Source of the DNA: JBEKIK01 sp963845975
GTDB lineage: Bacteria > Planctomycetota > Planctomycetia > Pirellulales > Thermoguttaceae
Length of the DNA: 64,000 bases
Assembly: GCA_963845975.1 (NCBI GenBank)
Contig: CAWJUD010000002.1
Coordinates: forward strand, 2,480,001 to 2,544,000
Reading direction: 5' to 3'
Made by a program: the position numbers and the translations under genes. Of the stretch, positions 19,463 through 27,901 are shown one piece after another; the first letter of the stretch is position 1; each line of letters starts with the position of its first letter. The notes under the pieces are model-generated. The model was not told where the DNA came from, made no database searches, and was given only the letters and a program-made list of their open reading frames with translations.

Positions 19463-22400
19463 ATGTTCCAACCCATAACCAGTTCCGTTTCGTTTCCTAA
19501 GCTGGAAGAAAAAATCATTCAATTCTGGAAAGATCGGGGTATTTACGAAAAATCCCTGGCTATCCGGAGCGGTGCGGCGTCGTTCGTGTTTTACGAAGGG
19601 CCGCCCACGGCCAATGGCCTGCCTCATCCGGGCCACTGCCTGACCAGGGCCATCAAGGATCTTTTTCCCCGCTACAAGACCATGCGCGGATTCCTTTGCC
19701 AGCGCAAGGCCGGCTGGGATACGCACGGCTTGCCCGTTGAAGTCGAGGTCTGCAAGGAATTGGGCATACATTCCAAGGAAGAAATCGAGACCTACGGCGT
19801 GGAGCCCTTCATACGCAAGTGCGTCCAGAGCGTATTCCGCTACACTCAACAATGGGAGCAGCTTACCGAACGGCTCGGTTTTTGGATCCACCTGGACGAG
19901 GCCTACGTAACCTACCATCAAAGTTACGTGGAAAGCGTATGGTGGGCCCTGAAAAACCTGTTCGATCGCGGTTTGCTCTACCAGGGATATAAAATCGTGT
20001 GGTGGTGGGCCCAGGGCGGCACGGCCTTAAGCTCCGGCGAAGTAGGCCAAGGCTACCGCGAAGTGGCTGATCCCAGCGTTTTCGTCCGATTCCCCATCGT
20101 TGTTGATTATAAGGCAAAGAAATTGGGCCTTGATGAGAATACAAATCTGCTTGTTTGGACCACCACTCCCTGGACGTTGCCGAACAACCAGTTTGTGGCG
20201 GTCAGTCCCACGTCCGATTACGCGATAGTTGAAGACGAGACGACCGGGGAAAAGCTCCTTATGGCATCAGCACTCGTTGAAGCAATCAAGAACAAAGTTC
20301 AACACAGTTTTCCAAGGATAATAAAACAATTTAAAGGTTGCGATCTGATTGGCTGGCGCTATAAGCCGCCATTCGACTACTACTATGTTAATGATGCTAA
20401 TACTAAAGGCCTATTGCGCACTGACCAAGCGGGCCTTGCCACCAGGGCTATGTATTATCAGAATGACTGCCGCTTCGATACTACCCGTTCAGCGACCGAG
20501 GAAGCCACGGTAGAGGACTTCATCGCCTGGCGTATTGTACCTGGAAGTTTCGTTACTCTCGATTCGGGAACCGGGTTGGTTCACCAAGCCCCCGCATTCG
20601 GCGAAGTCGATTTCGAAGTCCTCATCCGACAGCAATCGCTATTCAAGGAAGGTAAAGGTCCTCAACTAATCAACGCAGTTGCACCCGACGGCACGTTCAC
20701 GGCCGACGCCCCCGATTATCAAGGCCGCTGGGTAAAAGATTGCGACCGCGATATTATCCGCGAATTGAAGGCGAAAGGGCTGCTGTTTCACCAGGAGCAG
20801 TATCTCCACGATTATCCCTTCTGCTGGCGGGCGGAAGAAGATCCGCTGATCCAATATCCCCGCCGCAGTTGGTTCATCCGCACCACTAAATTTAAAGATG
20901 CAATGTTGGCCAACAACAGCCGCATCAATTGGCTGCCCGAACACATCCGCGATGGGCGTTTCGGCAACTTTTTGGAAACAAACGTCGATTGGGCCCTTTC
21001 CCGCGAGCGCTACTGGGGCACGCCGCTGCCGATTTGGGTCTGCGAAAAAACCGGCTACGCCGAAGCCGTGGCCAGTTACGCCGATCTGCTGGCCAAGCCC
21101 GAACTGGCAGGGACCGAAGTTTGGGAAAAGGCCAAACGCGAAAATCCCGATCTGCCCGACGATCTTGCGGTTCACAAACCTTACATCGATGCCGTTACTT
21201 ACGATTCGCCCAAGGCCCCGGGCTCACGCATGCGCCGCGTGCCGGAAGTTATCGACTGCTGGTTCGACTCGGGTGCCATGCCTTTTGCCCAATGGGGTTA
21301 TCCGCATCAGCCGGGATCGCATGAAAATTTTAATAGCCAATTTCCAGCCGACTTTATCAGCGAGGCGTTGGACCAGACCCGGGGCTGGTTTTACAGTCTT
21401 CTGGCAATCAGCACGCTGCTGTTTGGGAAAGATGAAGAACAGGACACCATTCCGCCCTCACCCCCTACCCATCTCCCAAGGGGAGAGGGGAGAAATAGCG
21501 ATTCACTCCGACCACTGCCCACTGCCCACTGTCCACCGCCCACTGCCCACTGCCCACTTGATTACCCCCATCCTTTCCGCAACTGCATCGTGTTGGGGCT
21601 GATGCTGGGCGAAGACGGCGGCAAGATGTCGAAAAGCAAGCGAAATTACCGCGAGCCCAACGACATCTTCAACCGTTACGGGGCTGACGCCCTGCGCTGG
21701 TATTTCTTTTCCAATCAGCCGCCGTGGACCTCGATTCGCTACAACGAGCAGGCCATCAAGGACTGCATTCCTGAGTTCCTGCTGCGGCTGTGGAACGTTT
21801 ATAGTTTTTTTGTGATTTACGCGAATATCGACAAGTTCGATCCGGCGGCCTCTATCAGCGGCAAGGCAGGGCAGTTGACCGCCGCGGTTTTGGCCGAGGC
21901 CCGGGATTATCGACCGCTCGCTAAACGCTCGGAGCTCGACCGCTGGATCATCGGCGAACTCAATCGCACTGTAGCCGCGGCGACCGAGCGGATGGACGCC
22001 TACGACAATTTCGCCGCTTGCACCGCGTTGAGCGAATTCGTCGATGCCATGAGCAACTGGTACGTGCGCCGCAGCCGCGACAGGTTTTGGAGCGGCGAAC
22101 AATCGGCCGACAAGGCCGACGCCTACTGGACGCTTTACGAATGTTTGCTCACAACCTGCAAGTTGAGCGCCCCGTTTGTGCCGTTTTTAGCCGAGGAAAT
22201 GTGGCAAAATCTGGCCGTGGCGGCCTTCGCCGGCAAACCCCCCAAAGCTCGGCCGGTGGAAAGCGTGCACCTGTGCGATTATCCATCCGGCAACCAGACG
22301 GTCGTCGACGAGGAGCTTTCCCAGTGCATGGTCTTGGTGCGGGAAATCGTATCTCTGGGCCGGAGCGCGCGGATGGGTGCGAAAATCAAAGTCCGCCAGC

Positions 22401-23062
22401 CGCTTTCGCAAGTCGAAATAGTTCTAGCCGATAACCTCCATCAATCCTGGCTGCAGGAGCACGACGCTTTGATCTGCGACGAGTTGAACGTCAAGCGCGT
22501 GGAATTCACGGCCAAGGCCGATCAGTACATTACCTACACGATACTGCCCGATTTGAAGCGCCTGGGGCCGCGCCTTGGCAAACGGCTGCCGGCATTGCGA
22601 AAAATACTTGCCGAAATTGACGGTAGTAAACTTTTAGCCGAAATGGAATCGCAAGGCAACGTTAGCATCACACTTCCAGATGAGCGTATTACGCTCGATG
22701 CCGAAGACATCCAAGTCCGGCTCCAAGCCAAGCCCGGCTGGGCCGCGGCACAAGGAAAAACGTGCGTGGTGGTGCTTTCCACCGATCTGACTCCGGAACT
22801 GATCGCCGAGGGGCTTGCCAAGGATCTGGTGCGCGTGATCCAGGATCGCCGCAAGGAGATGGGCCTGGAATTTACCGACCGGATCGTCGTCGGCTTGGTC
22901 ACCGATTCCGATGAACTTATCGAAGCCGTAAAACAGTTCCGCCGGTACATCCAAGGAGAAACACTGGCCGTGGAAATCGGTTTTACCCCGCCGCCCGGCA
23001 CCGAAGCCGTGGAAGTCAAAGTGGGCGATTACCGTGCAATGTTATCTGTGAAAAAAGCGTAA
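19463..23062 (+). CDS. ileS: Isoleucyl-tRNA synthetase, eukaryote-like type with an in-frame insert
   Basis: About 1,199 residues from the ATG at 19463 (a GTG 24 bases upstream is possible but leads with unlikely residues). The class I signature HIGH appears as LPHPGHC near residue 53 and KMSKS as GGKMSKSKRN near 720. The sequence around them (FYEGPPTANGLPHPGHC, GWDTHGLPVEVEV) is of the eukaryote-like IleRS group rather than the E. coli type; that group is known for reduced mupirocin sensitivity. The editing domain lies between. Residues ~663-699 (Pro/His/Thr-rich) are not IleRS sequence but a translated repeat placed just before the KMSKS region. purN follows 37 bases downstream. Confidence 0.92.
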   Translation: MFQPITSSVSFPKLEEKIIQFWKDRGIYEKSLAIRSGAASFVFYEGPPTANGLPHPGHCLTRAIKDLFPRYKTMRGFLCQRKAGWDTHGLPVEVEVCKELGIHSKEEIETYGVEPFIRKCVQSVFRYTQQWEQLTERLGFWIHLDEAYVTYHQSYVESVWWALKNLFDRGLLYQGYKIVWWWAQGGTALSSGEVGQGYREVADPSVFVRFPIVVDYKAKKLGLDENTNLLVWTTTPWTLPNNQFVAVSPTSDYAIVEDETTGEKLLMASALVEAIKNKVQHSFPRIIKQFKGCDLIGWRYKPPFDYYYVNDANTKGLLRTDQAGLATRAMYYQNDCRFDTTRSATEEATVEDFIAWRIVPGSFVTLDSGTGLVHQAPAFGEVDFEVLIRQQSLFKEGKGPQLINAVAPDGTFTADAPDYQGRWVKDCDRDIIRELKAKGLLFHQEQYLHDYPFCWRAEEDPLIQYPRRSWFIRTTKFKDAMLANNSRINWLPEHIRDGRFGNFLETNVDWALSRERYWGTPLPIWVCEKTGYAEAVASYADLLAKPELAGTEVWEKAKRENPDLPDDLAVHKPYIDAVTYDSPKAPGSRMRRVPEVIDCWFDSGAMPFAQWGYPHQPGSHENFNSQFPADFISEALDQTRGWFYSLLAISTLLFGKDEEQDTIPPSPPTHLPRGEGRNSDSLRPLPTAHCPPPTAHCPLDYPHPFRNCIVLGLMLGEDGGKMSKSKRNYREPNDIFNRYGADALRWYFFSNQPPWTSIRYNEQAIKDCIPEFLLRLWNVYSFFVIYANIDKFDPAASISGKAGQLTAAVLAEARDYRPLAKRSELDRWIIGELNRTVAAATERMDAYDNFAACTALSEFVDAMSNWYVRRSRDRFWSGEQSADKADAYWTLYECLLTTCKLSAPFVPFLAEEMWQNLAVAAFAGKPPKARPVESVHLCDYPSGNQTVVDEELSQCMVLVREIVSLGRSARMGAKIKVRQPLSQVEIVLADNLHQSWLQEHDALICDELNVKRVEFTAKADQYITYTILPDLKRLGPRLGKRLPALRKILAEIDGSKLLAEMESQGNVSITLPDERITLDAEDIQVRLQAKPGWAAAQGKTCVVVLSTDLTPELIAEGLAKDLVRVIQDRRKEMGLEFTDRIVVGLVTDSDELIEAVKQFRRYIQGETLAVEIGFTPPPGTEAVEVKVGDYRAMLSVKKA
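21449..21565. repeat. In-frame palindromic repeat plus GTGGGCAGTGG-type tandem repeat within ileS
   Basis: CCCTCACCCCCTACCC with CTCCCAAGGGGAGAGGGG is the same element found in the alpha-2-macroglobulin gene. It is followed by about seven imperfect copies of a 7-base unit (CACTGCC) between 21510 and 21560. The reading frame stays open throughout. Confidence 0.85.
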
Positions 23063-23099
23063 ATGAATCGTTTAAACAAAATATAATTCGGAGTTTTAT

Positions 23100-23744
23100 A
23101 TGTCCGCGCCGAGTTCCCGCTTATTCAAGATCGCGGTGTTGATTTCCGGCGGGGGCACGACGCTTAAAAACTTGATCCAACGGATCTCCGCCGGCAGGCT
23201 GCATGTAGATATTAGCCTTGTGATATCGAGCAATCACCAAGCCGGAGGCCTGAAGTTCGCCCGCGAGGCGGATATACCCAGCCTGGTTATCGAACAGAAT
23301 AACTTCCCCGATCAAGACGCATTCAGCCGCGAGATTTTCGGCCATTGCCGCGCCGCCGGCGCGGACCTGGTCGTGATGGGCGGATTCCTCAAGCGCCTGA
23401 CCATCCCGGAAGATTTCAAAAATCGCGTGATCAACATCCATCCCGCGCTGATCCCGGCCTTTTGTGGCAAAGAGTTTTACGGGCATCGGGTGCACGAGGC
23501 CGTGTTGGAATACGGTGTGAAACTGAGCGGTTGCACGGTCCATTTCGCCGACAATCAATACGACCACGGGCCGGTGATATTGCAAAAGGCCGTGCTGGTA
23601 ATGGACGACGACACGCCGGAGAAGCTTGCCGCCCGCGTGTTCGAAGTCGAGTGCGAGGCCTATCCCGAGGCCGTGCAACTCATAGCCGACGGCCGCGTGC
23701 GTCTTGAGGGCCGGCGAGTTCGCATTTTGCCCCTGCGGAGTTAG
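23100..23744 (+). CDS. purN: Phosphoribosylglycinamide formyltransferase
   Basis: A 214-residue PurN-like GAR transformylase that transfers a formyl group from 10-formyl-THF in purine synthesis. The N-terminal loop is VLISGGGTTLKNLI, and the catalytic stretch VINIHPALIPAF carries the expected Asn and His. The third catalytic residue fits the Asp of NQYDHGPVI. The family Gly-x-Gly loop of E. coli (SGNGSNL) is slightly altered. It starts 37 bases after ileS and likely shares its transcript. Purine synthesis and the nearby salvage enzyme form a loose functional group. Confidence 0.9.
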   Translation: MSAPSSRLFKIAVLISGGGTTLKNLIQRISAGRLHVDISLVISSNHQAGGLKFAREADIPSLVIEQNNFPDQDAFSREIFGHCRAAGADLVVMGGFLKRLTIPEDFKNRVINIHPALIPAFCGKEFYGHRVHEAVLEYGVKLSGCTVHFADNQYDHGPVILQKAVLVMDDDTPEKLAARVFEVECEAYPEAVQLIADGRVRLEGRRVRILPLRS

Positions 23745-23757
23745 AAAAGCCGTCGCA

Positions 23758-24661
23758 TCACCATCCCAAGCGGATGCCGCCGTCCTCGATGCGGTAGGGG
23801 ATGATTTCCTCGGTGCAAGCCCCGCCGCGATGTTTGACGACGTACATCGCGCACCGATATTTCACGCCTTCGCGAATCTTGCCCATGGCGATTACCGTGT
23901 TGGCGTTGGATAGCACGTCGCCCTCGTCCAAGGGGCGTTCAATCAAGGCGTCCAAGCTGCTTTCGCGCGACGTGCATAAAAGCAGGCAGCCTATGCGAGC
24001 GTGGTCGTACGCGTGCCGGGCGATTGTTTCCGCATTGGCCCTGTAGCGCTCGCGGAAAAGGTCGCGAGCCACCCATTCCGCGTCTTTGCGGAGTATTTGG
24101 TGGTAAATGTACTCGAAGAGTTCAAACTGGATTGATTCGCTGGGCCGATCTACCGGTTCGATGCCATCGACCACTGCGCCGCGCGCCTTGCACGAAATTG
24201 CCGTAAAAAAACGCAATGGTGGTCGACAGTCTCCGGCACAATTCGGCCTGCCAATCGTGCCAGGCCTCGAATTCCAAATCCGCCCTGGTTACCCGGCGCC
24301 CGTGCCGGTCGAAGACATGGATATAATCGCCGCCGGGGTAAAGGCGATTGAAAAAATCATCCATTTCATAATGCTTTTCGGCTTCGACCGCATTTAATCG
24401 CCATCCGAAAATGCGTTGGGCATAAGCGGCGTGATTCTGCGAGTCGCCCCGCGAGCACATGTCGAAAACAATCCCCCGCCGGCCTTCTTGATTCAAGCCG
24501 GCGTGGGCGAAATGCAGGCCGAATTGGGTCTTGCCCACGCCGGTTGCGCCTATCACGGCCGTTAGCGCGCCCGGCATCAAGCCGCCGTCCAAAAGCGAGT
24601 CAAGTCCCTCGATGCCGGTAGAAAGCCTTGATGCACTGCTTGTATTATTGCTATCGGACAT
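23758..24661 (-). pseudogene. KaiC/RAD55-like ATPase, split by a frameshift at a T7 run
   Basis: The first part (from ATG 24661) reads STGIEGLDSLLDGGLMPGAL and the Walker A loop GATGVGKTQFG, typical of KaiC/RadA-like RecA-fold ATPases; VFDMCSRGD follows. At seven consecutive A bases on the plus strand (24205-24211) the frame changes. Read with one base fewer, it continues smoothly through TAISCKARGAVVDGIEPV, where VVDG is a good Walker B, and on through LLLCTSRESS to the stop at 23758. The whole would be about 300 residues. A homopolymer indel in the assembly is the simplest explanation, but programmed slippage or true decay are possible. Role unknown. Confidence 0.75.
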
Positions 24662-24668
24662 ACTTCGA

Positions 24669-24800
24669 GCCTATCCCAAAAGTCATCCTGAGCGTAGCGA
24701 AGGATCTCGGTTGCAGCCCCATATTATCCATTTTTCCATTGATTCCATCTAGATTCTTCGCTTCGCTCAGAATGACGAAAATTGTTTTAGGATAAGCTCT
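24669..24800. repeat. MITE-like inverted repeat
   Basis: Two arms of ~40 bases face each other: TATCCCAAAAGTCATCCTGA with GCGTAGCGAAGGATCT on the left and the reverse of TATCCTAAAAC...GTCATTCTGAGCGAAGCGAAGAATCT on the right. The ~45-base middle is unrelated. It lies just upstream of the KaiC-like gene. The arms resemble a dispersed element seen in many environmental genomes. Confidence 0.7.
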
Positions 24801-24820
24801 TAGTTTTCAGGATCTCGTTT

Positions 24821-25771
24821 TTAGGCCAAATCACGATCTTCAAACAACAGCAGGGCCACCACCATTGCCAAACCGCAGTAGAGCAGGCAATAGACTCCGG
24901 CCAAACCGAGATACGCGAGAGGTACATGCTCACCCGTGGCAATGGCCGTGTAAATGTTGAACTCTTCCAACATGGGGAGTATCGCCGACAAAAGTCCGGC
25001 CACGAACCCGACCTGTTCGATTTGCCCCAAGGCCGAATTGGCCAGCATCGGCACGAGGTGTCCCAACACGTAGATTGCCGCGCAGATAATCAGATTGGCC
25101 ATCATCGGCAGGCGCGTGGAAATGGCCACGCTGATCGCCGTAAGCACGGTCGTTTCCATAAACGCCAGGGCCAGGCCCGGGGCGATCTGCTGCATTTCCC
25201 CCTGACATTCCTGCCATGTAGGCTCGCCCCGAGCTGTTTCCCGGGCGTCGTACACCACTTTGAACGAAACGCTGGCCAGGAAGATCGCTCCAAATACGAT
25301 GAACAAGATTACTACCGGTCCTATAATCCCCAGGAATTTTCCCACAATGAATTGCCGCCTGCTGACAGGCTTGGATAACAAGGTCAACGCGGTGCGGCCT
25401 TCGATCTCATCGGCGATCGAAACGCTGGCAGTCCACAGGGCCAGAATCGCGGTCAGAATCATGATCAACGTCAGACCCGTGTCCTTGAGCATTTTGATGT
25501 CCTCCCCAAAGGTGTTGTAAGGGATGAACGGGAAGAAGATCAGGCCAAAAATGCCAAGTGCCAAAATCACGTAATACAGCGGTTGTGCGGTGGCCTCTTT
25601 TGCAGTGGTTCGAGCGATAGCGGCCACCTTGGGAGCCAACCAATTCAGCAACGCAACGAGAAAAGCAAAAATGGCCAGGGCTATGAGCACCCCCAAGCCA
25701 ACCAGCCAAAGCGGTTTCAGCCACGTCGATGCCACGCCAAAAAGAACGAGATTATTAATGGTTAATTCCAT
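24821..25771 (-). CDS. ABC-2 type transporter permease
   Basis: A 316-residue integral membrane protein of the ABC-2 permease (NosY-like) kind, with about six hydrophobic segments: residues ~15-45, 68-90, 97-115, 148-172, 205-245 and 285-310. The motif SIADEIEGRTALTLLSKPVSRRQFIVGKF in the first cytoplasmic loop (quoted in part) is the typical E-x-x-x-G-T coupling region of these permeases. No ATPase gene is next to it, so its partner must be elsewhere. A truncated copy of its N-terminus lies directly upstream (25819-25959). Confidence 0.85.
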   Translation of the reverse strand: MELTINNLVLFGVASTWLKPLWLVGLGVLIALAIFAFLVALLNWLAPKVAAIARTTAKEATAQPLYYVILALGIFGLIFFPFIPYNTFGEDIKMLKDTGLTLIMILTAILALWTASVSIADEIEGRTALTLLSKPVSRRQFIVGKFLGIIGPVVILFIVFGAIFLASVSFKVVYDARETARGEPTWQECQGEMQQIAPGLALAFMETTVLTAISVAISTRLPMMANLIICAAIYVLGHLVPMLANSALGQIEQVGFVAGLLSAILPMLEEFNIYTAIATGEHVPLAYLGLAGVYCLLYCGLAMVVALLLFEDRDLA

Positions 25772-25818
25772 AGATTTCTGTCAAAATATGCCCCTTAATT
25801 CATACTTCATACTTTTTT

Positions 25819-25959
25819 CTAAAAAAACCGTTTCCGGAACACAACAAGAAAAGCAAAAATGGCCAAGGCTATTATAACCCCCAAGCCAACCAGCCAAAGC
25901 GGTATCTGCCACACTGAAGCCATGCCTATAAGGACGATATTACTAATATCTAATTCCAT
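25819..25959 (-). pseudogene. Partial N-terminal duplicate of the adjacent ABC permease
   Basis: A 46-codon frame starting MELDISNIVLIGMASVW and running PLWLVGLGVIIALAIFAFLV parallels the first 40 residues of the permease downstream (MELTINNLVLFGVASTW, PLWLVGLGVLIALAIFAFLV), then ends after a poly-T stretch. The DNA is nearly identical over the shared part. It is a recent partial duplication; a functional one-helix peptide is possible but less likely. Confidence 0.75.
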
Positions 25960-26070
25960 ATCCACACTCAATTGTTACCCCGAGATTTTTTATGCAACAT
26001 GTTGGGTTCTCGGACCTTACCTTCTTCTTTACGTCTGCATTTACCTCGAAAGTTCACAATTTTAGGCCAT

Positions 26071-26355
26071 TTAAAAGCGAATTTCGAACCCCCGGAACCG
26101 CCCGCTTGCCGGACGCACGGAAACCTGGGCGTCGTGAATATAGGCTCCCATATCGGCCCGTATCGACTCGATAAAGGCCTGGACCTCGTCAGTCGCGCCT
26201 TCCACGATCAAGTGCACCCGGCCATCGGGAAGGTTACGCACAAATCCCGTTACTCTACGACCCGCGGCAATGGCTCGGGCCGTATATCTAAACCCGACGC
26301 CCTGCACCCTACCCGAGTAGTAGATCTCACGCTGTTCGGTCTCTTTACCCGCCAT
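26071..26355 (-). CDS. acyP: Acylphosphatase
   Basis: A 94-residue cytoplasmic acylphosphatase that hydrolyses carboxyl-phosphate bonds such as acetyl phosphate. Signature 1 is GRVQGVGFRYTAR, containing the catalytic Arg; signature 2 is GFVRNLPDGRVHLIVEG, containing the catalytic Asn. The start at 26355 (MAGKE) is preferred to a longer frame because the extra residues are not family-like. It stands alone between a membrane-protein fragment and a divergent gene. Confidence 0.9.
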   Translation of the reverse strand: MAGKETEQREIYYSGRVQGVGFRYTARAIAAGRRVTGFVRNLPDGRVHLIVEGATDEVQAFIESIRADMGAYIHDAQVSVRPASGRFRGFEIRF

Positions 26356-26419
26356 TGCTGGCGAACCTCCCAAACCCACAATATAGCGCAAAGCAAAGTG
26401 AAATTCCAGTGGTACGTTG

Positions 26420-26444
26420 GGGTGACAGTTGCACCGTCACCCCG
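26420..26444. repeat. Small palindrome between genes
   Basis: GGGGTGAC and GTCACCCC form a perfect 8-bp stem with a 9-base loop, in the gap between the divergent acylphosphatase and C-x4-C-H protein genes. It could be an operator or an extragenic palindrome. Confidence 0.45.
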
Positions 26445-26596
26445 CGGGGTGGAAGTACAATTTTCGCCCCCAATAACGTTGAAGGCGTATCTGCACCCAT
26501 TTCCTCAACATTTTTCTATACCCAGTTTATTGGATAGACCTGCTTTGCCCAACTTCTCTTGACCCGCCCCATCCGAATCCTTACCTTTTGGCCGCT

Positions 26597-27799
26597 ATGA
26601 TGTTACATAAACTCCGACCATTGATAATCTCCATGCTGCTTGTTGACCTGGCATCCATATTAAATGCCCAGGGACCACAGGGGGCCACCGGGCAACAATT
26701 ATTGTTGCTGCATAATGGGCAGGCGCTGGAAGGGCAAATCAGCCGATCGGGCGATCTTTATCGCGTCGTTTTGCCCGACGGCGAAATCCGCGTAAAGGCA
26801 GCCGACGTGGAGTTGCTATGCAAAGATTTTGAAGAAGCATATCAGCGAAAGCGGGCGGCCGTCTCCGTGGGCAATCTTCGCGATCACCTGGAACTTGCCC
26901 ACTGGTGTCAGCAGCACAAGCTTTACGACCACGCCGCCGCCGAACTGGCCGATGCCGCGGCCATCGCTCCGGGAAACCCAATTGTCGGCTTTTTGCAGCG
27001 GCGATTGCAATTTACCGCCGAGCCTCTGCCGGATAGACCCAAGACCGAAACCTCTCAGGACGATTCCCTATCGAACGAAGAACTGGACCGCATGATCCGC
27101 GGATTACCCCATAAAGCGGTTGAGAACTTCACGCAATCGGTGCAGCCTTTAATAATAAACAACTGCACCGTGTCGAACTGTCATGGTCCGCAGTCGGAAT
27201 CCGGCCTGCGTTTACAGCGTATTCCCTTGGATCAACCCGCTGGACGAAGGATGACGCAACGCAACCTCTGCGCCGTTCTGCGGTATGTCGACCGCGATAA
27301 TCCCTTGGCCAGTCGAATACTGACCGTTCCTATTGCCCCCCACGGCACCTCCAAGACAGCCGTCTTTACCGAGCACCAGGCATTGCAATATAAACGATTA
27401 GTCGATTGGGTGCTGCAACTCGGTCCGGCAGCCATGCCCGAATCGCCGGCAACAATTCCCAATCTCGAGCCAATGCTCGCGGATACCATCGTTGATGCCC
27501 CATCTCCGGCGACACTCCCGCGCATTCTGTCAAAAGATGCTCGAAGAGCCAGGCCCTTGCCGTCCGTTAAACCGGAACACGAGGCCGTTCAGGCGACGTT
27601 TCAAGTTCCCCTGTCAAAGCCCAATGAACCTGGATCTTCCACGGACTCGGAATCCAAAGCCTCGAAGATCAAACGCGGCGCCGCGCCGCCGGAATTCATC
27701 CCCAAGGACTCCTTCGATCCGGAAATCTTCAACCGCCGCTACTTCAAGCCGACGACGGATGGCGCATCTACAAGGGAAAAATCTTCGGGTGAAAAATAG
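26597..27799 (+). CDS. Secreted planctomycete protein with a C-x4-C-H motif
   Basis: About 400 residues. Residues 1-~28 are a signal peptide ending near LNAQG. The next ~110 residues resemble the short SH3-like/TPR-like front found in planctomycete secreted proteins (LLLLHNGQALEGQISRSGD, then AHWCQQHKLYDHAAAELADA). Around residue 195 VQPLIINNCTVSNCHGPQSE resembles the CxxCH region of planctomycete cytochrome-like domains, but the spacing is C-x4-C-H, so haem attachment is doubtful. The last ~120 residues are Pro/Ser/Lys-rich and probably disordered. The function is unknown. Confidence 0.65.
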   Translation: MMLHKLRPLIISMLLVDLASILNAQGPQGATGQQLLLLHNGQALEGQISRSGDLYRVVLPDGEIRVKAADVELLCKDFEEAYQRKRAAVSVGNLRDHLELAHWCQQHKLYDHAAAELADAAAIAPGNPIVGFLQRRLQFTAEPLPDRPKTETSQDDSLSNEELDRMIRGLPHKAVENFTQSVQPLIINNCTVSNCHGPQSESGLRLQRIPLDQPAGRRMTQRNLCAVLRYVDRDNPLASRILTVPIAPHGTSKTAVFTEHQALQYKRLVDWVLQLGPAAMPESPATIPNLEPMLADTIVDAPSPATLPRILSKDARRARPLPSVKPEHEAVQATFQVPLSKPNEPGSSTDSESKASKIKRGAAPPEFIPKDSFDPEIFNRRYFKPTTDGASTREKSSGEK

Positions 27800-27901
27800 A
27801 TATTGCAAAGCCTAGACCAGTGGTCGTCTCATCGTGTAAAGCCGCGGCCATTGGCCGAGGTTTTGATTAAGCGCAACATCCACCCCGGGAAATCAACCAT
27901 T

